A stretch of 64,000 bases of DNA from Microvenator marinus (lineage in GTDB: Bacteria > Myxococcota_A > Bradymonadia > Bradymonadales > Bradymonadaceae), in contig NZ_CP042467.1 in the NCBI RefSeq assembly GCF_007993755.1, positions 4,240,001 to 4,304,000 on the forward strand, given 5' to 3'. Under the pieces are notes generated by a model that saw nothing but the letters and a program-made list of their open reading frames with translations, had not been told where the DNA came from and ran no database searches. This document shows, in pieces, positions 1-9,240 of the stretch. Made by a program: the position numbers and the translations under genes. Each line of letters opens with the position of its first letter. Positions within the stretch are counted from its first letter, which is position 1.

Positions 1-1
1 G

Positions 2-856
2 CGTTTTGATGACGGGACAGGCATTGTTGGGCTTTTTGACTCGGTTGAGAGTAAGGAGGTCAGCCATGCGCTTCTCCACGTCGCCCAAGACTGGTTGCGG
101 GTCCGCGGTGCCAGGCGCGCTATCGGGCCGCTCCTTCCTGGCGCGATCGTCAACGGCGGCCTGATGACGAGCGGATTTGAAGAGCCAAACCCTCAGGGTG
201 CTCTGCCTGGCCACCCCTATTATTGGGAGCATTGGGAGTCAGCCGGGTGGAAACACGAAATCGACCTCTACACGTGGAAAGTCGGGCATCAGCCAGCGCC
301 TAAACAGGTTCGGCAGATCGCACGTCTGGTTCAAGAGCGGCGGGATCTGGAGGTTCGTCGTCTGAGCAAGACCCATTTTGAACGCGATCTGGATCTCATG
401 ACGATGATCTACAACGCGGCGTGGGCAGGCACGTGGGGCTGGGTCCCGGCGGATCGGGAGGATTTGCGGGCCTATCTGCAGCCTGACCTCATCGATTTTG
501 AGGTCTCAAGGCTGGTTTTCATCGCCTCCAAACCCGCTGCTATGGCCATTGTGATGCCCAATCGCACTCCGCTTTCTAACCTGAGCCGCCCCCAGCGAGT
601 GCTCAGTCGACTGATGCGTCCGGAGACCTTTCGGGTCGCACTTTTTGGTGTCGTACCCGAATACCGCGGTCATAAGGTCGGCGGGCTTGCTATTCATCTC
701 TATATCCGTATGCTCCACGCCGCGCGAATGGCTGGATATCATAGCGGTGAAGCTACGTTTACGAGTTCTCTAGACGAGATCCCCAACAATGGAATGGCCA
801 TCATTGGGGCCGAGCTTGCTCATACGTATAGAATCTGCTCAAAGTCCTTTGTTTAA
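2..856 (+). CDS. GNAT-like N-acetyltransferase, 5' end cut by window
   Basis: The reading frame is open from base 2, so the gene begins outside the window and 284 codons are visible. The first visible residues (FDDGTGIVGLFDSVES) and the later RGARRAIGP and GFEEPNP segments look like the family of roughly 380-residue GNAT-fold proteins found beside predator or lipid genes in deltaproteobacteria. The C-terminal part has the GNAT acetyl-CoA loop region (FGVVPEYRGHKVGG, around bases 651-686). An internal ATG at base 95 is not credible as a start because homology-like sequence continues upstream of it. The substrate is unknown. The next gene follows after about 50 bases on the same strand. Confidence 0.72.
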   Translation, partial: RFDDGTGIVGLFDSVESKEVSHALLHVAQDWLRVRGARRAIGPLLPGAIVNGGLMTSGFEEPNPQGALPGHPYYWEHWESAGWKHEIDLYTWKVGHQPAPKQVRQIARLVQERRDLEVRRLSKTHFERDLDLMTMIYNAAWAGTWGWVPADREDLRAYLQPDLIDFEVSRLVFIASKPAAMAIVMPNRTPLSNLSRPQRVLSRLMRPETFRVALFGVVPEYRGHKVGGLAIHLYIRMLHAARMAGYHSGEATFTSSLDEIPNNGMAIIGAELAHTYRICSKSFV

Positions 857-905
857 TGATGGATGAAAGAAGTTGCGCTACGATAGCGCAGCGGTCTGGA
901 ATCAA

Positions 906-2486
906 ATGGAAAAAATCACAAGCACATCCGAAATGGAGGAGCCACGGGTACTTCTCGCTGCTGAAGATCTTCTCGGCTACGTGATCGATGGGCGCTACCG
1001 TCTCGATGAGGTGCTTGGCGAGGGCGGCATGGGCGTGGTGTATCGCTCTCATGAGCCGAGGCTGCAGCGGGATATTGCGGTCAAGCTTCTGAAGCCAAGC
1101 GAGGTCCAGGGCACTAAGCGAATCGAGAGGTTCCAGCGTGAACTCTCGATCATCGCGGGCCTCTCGCATCCAAATATCGTGCGGGTCTACGACTCAGGGA
1201 TGGATGAAGACGTTGCGCTGCACTTTATCGCCATGGAGCTTGTGGAGGGGATTTCGCTCGACCGTGTGCTTCGGCATCACCGAGTGGCACCGAATCTCGC
1301 GCTAGAAATTGCTTATCAGATTTGCGGTGCCCTGACCGAGCCTCACGCTCACGGCATCATCCATCGTGATATCAAGCCCGAGAATACACTCGTCACCGTC
1401 ATGTCCGACGCGAGCCTTCAGGTCAAACTCCTGGATTTTGGCATCGCTCGGACTCACGCGACGGAGTCCGAGCGGCTCACAACCACAGGCGTTGTGATGG
1501 GCACGCCAAGGTATATGGCGCCGGAGTCGGTTCAGGGCGGCGAGATAGACGCACGCACAGACCTCTATTCTGTGGGCGTGATACTCTATGAGATGTTGGC
1601 CGGCAGGACCCCGTTTTCTGGCGTGACCCCCGTGGCGACGATGATCGAACACGTGACCAAGGCGGCTCCTCGTCTCGATGAGGCCGTGCAAGGCTTTGAG
1701 TATCCTCGCATCGTCGAGTTGGTGCGTCTCCTCCTTGAAAAGGACCCGCGAAAACGCCTCGATTCGGCGCGATCGGTGCGCGAAATGATCGATTCGATTC
1801 GCGACGAACATGGATTCAAACGGCTCCGGCTCAGCCCGGGGAACACCAAGGCAGCCCTCCAGCCCTATTTGAGCGAGATTGAGCCCACTCAGACGGACCC
1901 CGATGAACTCTTCGGGACCTACGAATCCACTTTGCCACTAGGACACGACGAGACGCCCACGGAATCAGCCATGTTCCCTGTCCCGGCGGGAGTGGCTCGT
2001 AAGCACTTCAAAGAGATGGGTTGGTCTAAACAGCTGCCTGATGTGTCCACCGAGATCGCGGTAGCGCAGAGCGATAGGCGTTCCGCAACCTATGAGATGA
2101 CCGTGGCGTCGAGCTCCAATCCGCTGGTGTGGGTTCTGCTTGTGGTTCTTATTGGGGCGGCGGTTCTCGGCGTTGTGTTTTGGCAACAACGCTCCGCGCC
2201 TGTGGTCAACCTCGGGTCCAAGTCTACGCTGCCGGCTCAAGTAGAGGCTGAGAAGCCTGACGAGAAGGTGGTTGAAGAACCAGCGCCTATCGAGCCAGAA
2301 AAGGTAGAAGAGCCGGAGGTGGTTGAAGAGGTCGAGGTGCCTAAGGAAGCCGAGAAAGCCGAGAAAACCGAGCCCAAACCCGAAGCGAAGCCAAAGAAGA
2401 CTGAGCCGGCCGTCGAAGAAAAGGCCGAGGAAAAAACCAAAGAAAAAGACGCGGTAAAAGAGGGACTCGAATGGCTAAAGCAATAA
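906..2486 (+). CDS. Membrane-anchored Ser/Thr protein kinase (Hanks type)
   Basis: A eukaryotic-like protein kinase of 526 residues. Visible motifs, counted from ATG 906, are the glycine loop GEGGMG (38-43), the AVK lysine (60), HRDIKPEN with HRD at 153-155, DFG (177-179) and MAPE (APE 205-207). After a linker there is one membrane segment at about 405-427, followed by a long Glu/Lys/Pro-rich tail that probably lies in the periplasm. A TTG at 873 would add 11 residues; I prefer ATG 906, which keeps about 30 residues before the kinase domain. The stop overlaps the start of the PEGA gene by 16 bases, so the two are probably co-translated. The kinase should phosphorylate cytoplasmic targets; the tail may sense envelope signals (inference). 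Confidence 0.92.
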   Translation: MEKITSTSEMEEPRVLLAAEDLLGYVIDGRYRLDEVLGEGGMGVVYRSHEPRLQRDIAVKLLKPSEVQGTKRIERFQRELSIIAGLSHPNIVRVYDSGMDEDVALHFIAMELVEGISLDRVLRHHRVAPNLALEIAYQICGALTEPHAHGIIHRDIKPENTLVTVMSDASLQVKLLDFGIARTHATESERLTTTGVVMGTPRYMAPESVQGGEIDARTDLYSVGVILYEMLAGRTPFSGVTPVATMIEHVTKAAPRLDEAVQGFEYPRIVELVRLLLEKDPRKRLDSARSVREMIDSIRDEHGFKRLRLSPGNTKAALQPYLSEIEPTQTDPDELFGTYESTLPLGHDETPTESAMFPVPAGVARKHFKEMGWSKQLPDVSTEIAVAQSDRRSATYEMTVASSSNPLVWVLLVVLIGAAVLGVVFWQQRSAPVVNLGSKSTLPAQVEAEKPDEKVVEEPAPIEPEKVEEPEVVEEVEVPKEAEKAEKTEPKPEAKPKKTEPAVEEKAEEKTKEKDAVKEGLEWLKQ

Positions 2487-3427
2487 GCATCTTGCTGATC
2501 GCCAGTCTTGTGTTCACCCCGATCAGCGGCTTCGCTCAAGATCCATCTGCGCTATCTGATGCTCAGCGCGAATTGTTGGGAAAGCTCTTGACCGAGGCCC
2601 GAAACGCCTATGACGCGCGAGACTATCCGGCCTCGATTCAGCGCCTCGAAGAGGCGTACGCGATCTTTCCTGAGCCGAATATGCTCTACCGAATCGCCGA
2701 AATGTACGAGGAACTCCAGGAGGTCGATAGAGCCATCGAACTCTATGAAAAGTACCGCACCGAGCGGCCAGAAGCGCCGAACTCGGCGGTCGTACAGACG
2801 CGCATCGAAAGGCTTCGAGCCAAACAAGAAGCCGAGCGCCCAAAGACCGCGCGCCTGACTGTCGACTCCATTCCACAAGGCGCACAGGTCTTCTTGGAAA
2901 AACGCCGAGGGACAACCCCGCTTGAATTTGAGGTCCCGCCTGGCGCCTACGAAATCAAGCTCACGAAGTTTGGCTATGAAGAGGCCACGCGTAGCGTCGA
3001 AGTCAAGGCTGGCGAGCTCCGGACTTTTGAATTTGCGATGGTTGAGCGCGAGGTCGAAGTAGCACCGCTTCCTCCACCTCCAGAGCCCTCGATCGGCCCG
3101 TGGATCCTCGGTGGTGTCGGGCTCGCCTCGGGCGTGACCTCGGTCTTTTTTTGGGTACTAGCGTTTGACCGACAGAGCCAGATCGATGCCTGGGACGCGG
3201 ACAGAAACGCATCGGGGCGTCCTTCCAATTACGACCAGGTCTTGGATCAGGAGCTCACCTACCGAAATGTGGGCTGGGCTACGGCGGGCATTGGTGCGGC
3301 GTCTTTGATCGGTGCCGGAATCTGGTTTTGGTTAGACTCGGACTCCGAGCCAGACGAGCCCCAAATTGGGCTAAGACTCAATCTTGAACAAGAACGAACT
3401 CAGTTGGAATTGAGAGTCGTTTTTTGA
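2471..3427 (+). CDS. TPR and PEGA domain membrane protein
   Basis: 318 residues with an N-terminal signal peptide (cleavage near GFAQD). A helical repeat region (about 30-110, with AIELYEKYRTERP) resembles TPR units. A PEGA domain follows at about 127-193 (SIPQGAQVFLEKRRGTTPLE), then a Pro-rich stretch and two membrane segments (about 210-234 and 267-288). PEGA domains are common in surface or S-layer-like proteins and in proteins linked to bacterial Ser/Thr kinases. The start overlaps the kinase gene, so this may be a partner or target of that kinase (inference from context). Exact role unknown. Confidence 0.85.
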   Translation: MAKAISILLIASLVFTPISGFAQDPSALSDAQRELLGKLLTEARNAYDARDYPASIQRLEEAYAIFPEPNMLYRIAEMYEELQEVDRAIELYEKYRTERPEAPNSAVVQTRIERLRAKQEAERPKTARLTVDSIPQGAQVFLEKRRGTTPLEFEVPPGAYEIKLTKFGYEEATRSVEVKAGELRTFEFAMVEREVEVAPLPPPPEPSIGPWILGGVGLASGVTSVFFWVLAFDRQSQIDAWDADRNASGRPSNYDQVLDQELTYRNVGWATAGIGAASLIGAGIWFWLDSDSEPDEPQIGLRLNLEQERTQLELRVVF

Positions 3428-3439
3428 ACGGAGAAGAAT

Positions 3440-5452
3440 ATGTCGAAGTGGTTTCTACTTGGTCTTTTGGCAGTATCGCTCACCGCCTGTGAAACGGATT
3501 ACGAACCCCCGACTCCCGAACCGGATATGGGCGAGGACGACGCGGGCTCCGATGCCGATGATATGTCTGAAGATGCGCCACTCGATCTGCGGTCGATCTC
3601 GCCTTCAAGTGGCCCAGCCGAAGGTGGAACTCAAGTGACCTTGCAGGGCACCGGTTTTGCGAACGGCGTGGAGGTCTTCTTCGGCGATTCTGTCGCAACC
3701 AACATTCAAGTTGAGTCTTCTACACGGATCGTGCTCGCGGCCCCGGCTGGTGAGGGCGTTGTGGACGTGAGAGTTGTGCTCGGTGAAGAGACGGACACGC
3801 TTCAGCAGGCGTACTCGTACAATGCGGAGCTCGAGTACCAGATTACGTATTGCCAGCTTCAGGCGCAGAGCCCGGTCTCTGTGGAGAGTGGGCAGGAGTC
3901 TGCTGGGATTTATTCTGTGGTTTTTGTGGATGGCTTGACCAACTCCGCCGGCCAAGGCTCGGGCATTGAAGGTGAGCTCGGATGGGGTGACACAGGGGCG
4001 GACGCCGCGGAGTTTACTTGGAAGGCGATGACCTACAACACAGACATCGACGGCTTAAATGCTGGCGATTTGGCGAATGACGAGTACGGTGCGACACTGC
4101 AAATCGCCACCGCTGGAACCTACGATTACCTAGCGCGATACCGTGTTCAGGGCGGTGATTGGGTCTATTGCGACCTTGGCGGAGACCTTGCAAATCCAGG
4201 GGCAAGGGGCGTAATCGAAGTCACCAATCCGCCCGTAGCTGAGGTAGGTTTCTGTCAGACACGTCCGTCGAGTTTGACCCTCGAGAACGGTGCTACTGCA
4301 GATGTTGAAGGCGTGGTCTTTGTGGCGGGTGCCACCAACGGTGCCGGTGCGGGCGCGAATGTGAGTGCTGAGGTAGTTTGGGGTCCGATTGGAGACGACC
4401 CTTCTGCATGGACCCTCTCTGAAAGTGCCATTTATTCTGGCGACGAAGATGGCCTTAACCAGGGTGACCTCGCGAACGATGTTTTCGCGGCGCAATTCGT
4501 GCCGACTGGGGTCGGAGAGTACGGGTTCGCAATGCGTGCGAGCGCTGATGGAGGAACAACCTGGACGTGGTGCTCCAACGATGGGAGCGAGTTCGACGCG
4601 TCCAAGGTTGGCGAGCTCGAGGTCGTCGAGGAACTCACCGTAGTACCGGATTCCTGCAAGATTCAATTCCCTGTGATTGTGACGGATGCCGTAGTCGGAG
4701 AGCCCTTGACCATCTTCGGAAGGGTGACAAAGGCTGGTGTGACAGGGCAGGACAATGCGGACGTTGTGGGCGATCTTATGGTCGGACCAGCAGGTGCGAG
4801 CCCGCTCACCAATGCTGCAGCATTTACGGTGGTCAATGGCACGAGACGTACCACGGGCGTGATCAATCCCGGCCCGGACGAAGACGAGTTTGAGGCAACG
4901 TGGACCCCAACAAACGACGGCGAATACGTGTTTGCTTGGAGGTTCAGCGTGAACCAAGGACAGGACAATGTCTTGTGTGATCTCTCGTCCGACACCAACT
5001 TTGAGCCCACTGAGATGGGAGTTGTGAGAGTCTGGCAGACCCTCCCTGACCTGGTGGATTATTGCAACGTGTGGCAGGCGAGCGTGAGCGGCAGCGTGGG
5101 ACAGACGGCTCCGGTTTTGACGATTGAGACGTACGAGGCTGGGGTCACGGATGGCACGTTTGATGCCGCGGATTTGGTGGCTGAGGTTGGTTGGGGTGGC
5201 CTTGCTGACAACCCCGCTCTTGGCTACACATGGGAGTCTATGGCGTACAAGGGGCCTCGTCCTGGCGTGCCAAACAACCAGGAATATGAGTCGCCGATTT
5301 GGTCCGGAACGACGTCTCCTGCCGCGGGTACGTACCGTGCTGCGGCACGAATTAGACCGGCTGGCGTAACCGACGGTTGGGTCTACTGTGACACCAGCAA
5401 TCTAAGCATGGACTACCTATTGGAGAGCGCTACATCATTGGACGTTCAGTGA
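3440..5452 (+). CDS. IPT/TIG lipoprotein with four repeated Cys-bounded domains
   Basis: 670 residues. The N-terminus MSKWFLLGLLAVSLTAC is a lipoprotein signal with lipobox LTAC. An acidic linker (PEPDMGEDDAGSDADDM) leads into an IPT/TIG immunoglobulin-like domain (about 50-125, SPSSGPAEGGTQVTLQGTGF). The rest consists of four units of about 130-140 residues. Each opens with a Cys (YCQLQ, FCQTR, SCKIQ, YCNVW) and closes with another (VYCDL, TWCSN, VLCDL, VYCDT), and each has a Gly/Trp-containing core and an Ala-Gly-x-Tyr strand. A disulfide per unit is likely. The gene starts 12 bases after the PEGA gene and ends 16 bases before a convergent gene. Probably a cell-surface binding or adhesive protein; function unknown. 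Confidence 0.8.
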   Translation: MSKWFLLGLLAVSLTACETDYEPPTPEPDMGEDDAGSDADDMSEDAPLDLRSISPSSGPAEGGTQVTLQGTGFANGVEVFFGDSVATNIQVESSTRIVLAAPAGEGVVDVRVVLGEETDTLQQAYSYNAELEYQITYCQLQAQSPVSVESGQESAGIYSVVFVDGLTNSAGQGSGIEGELGWGDTGADAAEFTWKAMTYNTDIDGLNAGDLANDEYGATLQIATAGTYDYLARYRVQGGDWVYCDLGGDLANPGARGVIEVTNPPVAEVGFCQTRPSSLTLENGATADVEGVVFVAGATNGAGAGANVSAEVVWGPIGDDPSAWTLSESAIYSGDEDGLNQGDLANDVFAAQFVPTGVGEYGFAMRASADGGTTWTWCSNDGSEFDASKVGELEVVEELTVVPDSCKIQFPVIVTDAVVGEPLTIFGRVTKAGVTGQDNADVVGDLMVGPAGASPLTNAAAFTVVNGTRRTTGVINPGPDEDEFEATWTPTNDGEYVFAWRFSVNQGQDNVLCDLSSDTNFEPTEMGVVRVWQTLPDLVDYCNVWQASVSGSVGQTAPVLTIETYEAGVTDGTFDAADLVAEVGWGGLADNPALGYTWESMAYKGPRPGVPNNQEYESPIWSGTTSPAAGTYRAAARIRPAGVTDGWVYCDTSNLSMDYLLESATSLDVQ

Positions 5453-5468
5453 GCATGCTTGTACGGCT

Positions 5469-6626
5469 TCAAAGGTCGCGGCAATACGTCACGCACGAAA
5501 CCGTCTGGAACGGAGGCACACAATCATCATTGGTGTCACACGCGTAGGTGCAGCGGCGCGAACCCGTGAATGTGCGGCAAAGGCCGTCGTTTAGTCCTGG
5601 CACGCCACACTCGGCGTCCTCGTCGCAATAATCCCCGTACCCTCTCAAGGCCTCACACGTAAGCTCGTCTTCGTTAATCGTGCAGTAGGTCTGAGGTGTG
5701 GTCTCGCCGATCGGTGTCCGCTCCACACGAATCCCATACGGACGTCCACAGGCGAACTCGTTGGACCGATAGAGGCAATAGCCGCCAGGTCGGTCGACGC
5801 CCCTGAATTTCATTGGAACGCAGTCCTCAGAATCATAGCGGCAAGCGTCTCGAGATACGCAGAAGCCGCACGTTTCGACCGACGCGATCAGTGTTTCGGT
5901 GCAGGTATTGGTGGCTGGATTGCAGGTGTTGCCATCGCATGCGGTCTTCTTGTCTTCGGTACATTCCACACACGCGCCATCGCTGCACACGCTGAGGCCG
6001 TCACGAGCGGTACAGTCTGCGTCACTTCGGCACCCTTTACAAACGCCGGCATCACACACGGGTTCATCGTCGGGACAATGAGAGTTTTCGAGGCACTCAG
6101 CGCACTCAAGTTCCGTGACGTCACAGGTTTCGTCGCATCGGAAGAAGTCTGGATTACAACCGATTTCACACGTTTCGGCCTCGCAGAAACCAAAACCATT
6201 TGCCGTTCCAGGGCACGGCTCGCACCGGTCTCCGCAGGTTTCATCGGCATCGTTGGAGACACATTGATTTCCACACCGATGAGTTCCCGGCTCACACGTG
6301 CACTCTCCAGTAGCCGCGTTGCAGAGCGCATTTGTCCCGCATTGCGCGTTGAACTCACACGCGAAGCACCTACCGGTGTTTTGGTTGCAGGCTTGAGGAA
6401 GGCAAACGGTGGTATTGATGCGGCAATCACGGGTGTCCGGAGGTAGGTCCGGCGACTGATCCTCAGGCATATCTCGGGGCATATCAGGTTCAGGTTCGGG
6501 CGCGGCAACGCACACGCCCGCTGAACAAAGCTCGCCCACAAAACAATCGTCTGAGTCTGCACAAGGTGGTCGTTGTGCATCGCAAGCTGCGCTCAGAAGG
6601 ACTAGTAAGATTAGCCTGCGCATCAA
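5469..6626 (-). CDS. Cys-rich lipoprotein (tandem paralogue 1)
   Basis: 385 residues. The start MMRRLILLVLLSAAC is a lipoprotein signal. Then come a CADSDDC-type Cys motif, a Pro/Asp/Met linker (PEPDMPRDMPEDQSPDLPP) and many short Cys modules (CEFNAQCGTNALC, CRSDADC, CEDDAEC-like) of the kind common in myxobacterial surface lipoproteins. The C-terminal third (CGFCVSRDACRYDSEDC to the end) matches the layout of the neighbouring paralogue. Its ATG overlaps the stop of that gene by 4 bases (ATGA), so it is the second gene of a two-gene unit. Function unknown; probably displayed on the outer surface. Confidence 0.8.
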   Translation of the reverse strand: MMRRLILLVLLSAACDAQRPPCADSDDCFVGELCSAGVCVAAPEPEPDMPRDMPEDQSPDLPPDTRDCRINTTVCLPQACNQNTGRCFACEFNAQCGTNALCNAATGECTCEPGTHRCGNQCVSNDADETCGDRCEPCPGTANGFGFCEAETCEIGCNPDFFRCDETCDVTELECAECLENSHCPDDEPVCDAGVCKGCRSDADCTARDGLSVCSDGACVECTEDKKTACDGNTCNPATNTCTETLIASVETCGFCVSRDACRYDSEDCVPMKFRGVDRPGGYCLYRSNEFACGRPYGIRVERTPIGETTPQTYCTINEDELTCEALRGYGDYCDEDAECGVPGLNDGLCRTFTGSRRCTYACDTNDDCVPPFQTVSCVTYCRDL

Positions 6627-7729
6627 ATCCCGCCGCAGTAGTCGCCACTGATACAGCCGATTTCATCGAACTCGAAGTCACCGATTTCGCGGCATTGGTT
6701 GCTCGATGTGCAATCGTACGTGCATCGCAAGGTATTTTCGAAGGTCGTAGGCTCGCATCGGCCATCTGTAAGCCCTTGCGCACCACACTCGTCTGCGTTG
6801 ATGCAACTCTCGCCGGCATCCAACACGGCCTCGCACGTAGTCACTGCTTCATTCGGACCACAAGCCGTGACTGTAGCGCCTTCGACGCTGAGCTTTTGGA
6901 CCTCAAAAACCCAGGGTGACGGGCACTCGTCGGCGCCTTTGATGGGCAAGCAGAACGATTCGGTTCGAGTTGCCCCGTCAAACTCCATGGCTACACAGGC
7001 GTGGCCTTCGGTACACGCTTCGCTTGCGGTACACGCTTGACACGGGTTCACGGAGCCTGCGGCGATATTGGTGCAAACTCCGCCCGCGCAGACGTTGCCG
7101 CCGCAGTCGGCGCTTTCGGTGCACTCTACGCAAGTGCCTTCGGCGCAGATCGGAGCGCTGGCGATATGCGAACAATCCGCAGAATTGTTGCAGGGCGCAC
7201 AGTTCCCGGCGTCGCAAAAAGATGCGCTTGGGCTCGTACATTCGGCATTTGTCTCGCACCCGACACATTCGCCGTTGACCGCCACAAGCGGGGCCTCACA
7301 CGCGATTCCACAGGTCACGCCATCGCAGGTGGCTGTCCCGTTTTCGGGGACTGGGCACGCCTCGCACGAGCCTCCACACGTCTCGGGGCTAAACGAGTTC
7401 ACGCACACGCCATCACACGCGTGATATTCGGCATCGCACTCACAGAGTTTTTCAGGATTGCAAAAACCGTTTTCCCCGCACTCAACGTTGGTTTCACAAT
7501 TGACGCATTGCCCAGTGTTTTCGTTGCAAATAAGCCCGGGAACGCACCCGTCTTCGACGCAGTTTTCGACGAATTGGTCGGGTGTGTTGACCATGTCGTT
7601 CATGTCCGCTTCGCCCTGATCGGACTGAGCCATATCGTCGTCCAGAATGGTGACTGGAAGACGGTTATCGGGATTGTCATCGGAGCAAGCAAGCAGGCCA
7701 AGGGCCAAAAGTGCAAATACGATTTTCAT
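6623..7729 (-). CDS. Cys-rich lipoprotein (tandem paralogue 2)
   Basis: 368 residues. The signal MKIVFALLALGLLAC ends in a lipobox and is followed by an acidic linker (DDDMAQSDQGEADMND). Repeated Cys modules follow (CETNVECGENGFC, CETNAECTSPSASFC, CNNSADC, CTESADC), then a distinct C-terminal region (CQACTASEACTEGHACVAM, later CEAVLDAGESCINADECG). The same C-terminal order appears in the downstream paralogue at 5469-6626, which suggests duplication. It is the first gene of the pair and is read away from the plus-strand gene that starts at 7861. No enzyme motif is seen. Confidence 0.8.
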   Translation of the reverse strand: MKIVFALLALGLLACSDDNPDNRLPVTILDDDMAQSDQGEADMNDMVNTPDQFVENCVEDGCVPGLICNENTGQCVNCETNVECGENGFCNPEKLCECDAEYHACDGVCVNSFSPETCGGSCEACPVPENGTATCDGVTCGIACEAPLVAVNGECVGCETNAECTSPSASFCDAGNCAPCNNSADCSHIASAPICAEGTCVECTESADCGGNVCAGGVCTNIAAGSVNPCQACTASEACTEGHACVAMEFDGATRTESFCLPIKGADECPSPWVFEVQKLSVEGATVTACGPNEAVTTCEAVLDAGESCINADECGAQGLTDGRCEPTTFENTLRCTYDCTSSNQCREIGDFEFDEIGCISGDYCGGI

Positions 7730-7818
7730 TTGGAAATCCAGTGGTGACTAAGCTGTTCGTTGCCTCAAAGGATAGGTCGCGTGCGCATCAAGCGCAAGCA
7801 AAGGTGACGCAATGCACG

Positions 7819-7848
7819 CTGTGGTTTACAATTGGGCCAGAACCACAG
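7819..7848. promoter_or_regulatory. Inverted repeat in divergent intergenic region
   Basis: Arms CTGTGGTT (7819-7826) and AACCACAG (7841-7848) form a perfect 8-base inverted repeat with a 14-base spacer. It lies between the minus-strand Cys-rich lipoprotein gene (start 7729) and the plus-strand gene starting at 7861, only 12 bases before that ATG. It could be an operator or a hairpin in the leader. No other copy was noticed. Confidence 0.3.
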
Positions 7849-7860
7849 AAACTCTCGCGC

Positions 7861-9240
7861 ATGCCATCAGAATCTTTCTCAGTCATTGTCGATCCAAACC
7901 GGTGGCAACGCTCTACCGAGGAGCTCGCGCGCACTTTGTCGCCACTGATGGGGGTATCGCCGCCGGTGCTCTCGTCCTTGTTGCTACGTGGGCCGATGAC
8001 CGTAGAGGCAGACCTCAGTCACTCAGCTGCGATGACCCTCTGCTCTAAGTTGGTGGGGGCCGGGGTGCCCGCAACCATTGAGGGAGCGGGTGATGAGACG
8101 ATCAGCGACCATATCAATGTGAGTGATATCGAGAAGATGCTCAACGCCATGGGGATCGACGCGATCGAGGTAGACGACGAGCTTGAATTGATGCCCAGAA
8201 CCGCGCCATTTGAGCCATTGGAGCCGCGCCAGATGCCGGCTGCGGCACCAGTGGACAGCGGCCCCATCACCGAACCCGGCTGGCAATCGCTCTTTCCGGA
8301 CATCACCACAAATCCCGTGCCGCTCTTCGATGAGGGGGAGACCGCGGAAGAGACGCCCCGAAGCAAGGCGTCGTTGATGGGTCTTTCTTCGGACGTGATG
8401 GATGACCTTCCACCGGAGCCTGAAGCTCGGATTGAACCTCCAAAACGACCTGAACCACCCCAGAGTATGGGGGCTTTGCTCGAGAAAGCTGAAGAGTCTA
8501 GGCCGCCTTTTGCTCCCACAGGTTTTGACGATCGTGCGCCTCATATCCCGAAGCTCGCCCGGCTTTTGAGCGTGCTCGCCCCGGGGGCGGGCCAGGTTTA
8601 TAACGGTGACGACGAAGTCGCGATCGATTTTGCGCTCAACGCGTGGAAGCTCAAGCCTTGGGCTGATTCCGTGAGACACGCCGAGCGCCGAGCAGAGCGC
8701 GTGCAAACCTTTTGGCTGGCGTGGCCAAAACCCGGCAATGTGTTCAGGGCAATTAAGTTCTTGGCTGCGTATTGGCTGGTTTTGGGGGCGATTTTTGCGC
8801 TCGTTTTCTTCGTGGTTCGTGCGGGCCTTGCGGTTGTTGACCGCGAACCCGTCGAGACGGTGACCGAGCAAGACCGGGAGTTTGCCTTCTCGAATGCAAA
8901 GGGGAAGGTCCTCGAGGCTAGAGTTGCGGCCTTGGATGCCTTGAGCGATTCGATTGCGAACGCGCAGCACGAACGCTTCACCATGACGGATGAAGAACGG
9001 GCTGAGCGCCTCTATTTAACGGGCTATCAGGACTGTGTCGCTCGGCGGTTTGACGTGTGTGAGGCCGCGATGCGAAAGGTCACGGCGTTGGATCCGGCGA
9101 ATCGAAACGCGTTTAGATTGCAGACATGGGCCAACGCCCAACGGATGAATCCCGACGGAACCAAAATGCCCGATGTGGGCGAGGTGCCGACGCTGGAGGA
9201 TTTCGAGATGGAACAACTCGAAGAGGAGGTCCAACCATGA
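7861..9240 (+). CDS. Single-pass membrane protein of unknown function
   Basis: 459 residues from ATG 7861; the frame is open further upstream, but that part (FTIGPEPQKLSR) does not look conserved. The N-terminal 75 residues (SFSVIVDPNRW to VPATIEG) look like a compact alpha/beta module of the kind that opens many deltaproteobacterial signalling proteins. An acidic, Pro-rich linker follows. Then comes a region beginning LARLLSVLAPGAGQVYNGDD, a hydrophobic segment at about 295-325, and a C-terminal helical repeat (YLTGYQDCVARRFDVCEAAM) resembling one TPR. The stop overlaps the next ATG by 4 bases, and the three genes 7861-12360 form one overlapping set. Function unknown. Confidence 0.72.
   Translation: MPSESFSVIVDPNRWQRSTEELARTLSPLMGVSPPVLSSLLLRGPMTVEADLSHSAAMTLCSKLVGAGVPATIEGAGDETISDHINVSDIEKMLNAMGIDAIEVDDELELMPRTAPFEPLEPRQMPAAAPVDSGPITEPGWQSLFPDITTNPVPLFDEGETAEETPRSKASLMGLSSDVMDDLPPEPEARIEPPKRPEPPQSMGALLEKAEESRPPFAPTGFDDRAPHIPKLARLLSVLAPGAGQVYNGDDEVAIDFALNAWKLKPWADSVRHAERRAERVQTFWLAWPKPGNVFRAIKFLAAYWLVLGAIFALVFFVVRAGLAVVDREPVETVTEQDREFAFSNAKGKVLEARVAALDALSDSIANAQHERFTMTDEERAERLYLTGYQDCVARRFDVCEAAMRKVTALDPANRNAFRLQTWANAQRMNPDGTKMPDVGEVPTLEDFEMEQLEEEVQP

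Noticed and set aside
4130-4957. A 275-codon minus-strand open frame
   Set aside because: Antisense shadow of the IPT lipoprotein, which has clear coding features on the plus strand.
7001-7747. A 248-codon plus-strand open frame
   Set aside because: It runs opposite to the Cys-rich lipoprotein 6623-7729; its composition is low-complexity Arg/Ala and no motif is seen.
8023-8970. A 315-codon minus-strand open frame
   Set aside because: Antisense to the membrane-protein gene 7861-9240, with many His/Arg and no domain; start and ribosome site are lacking.
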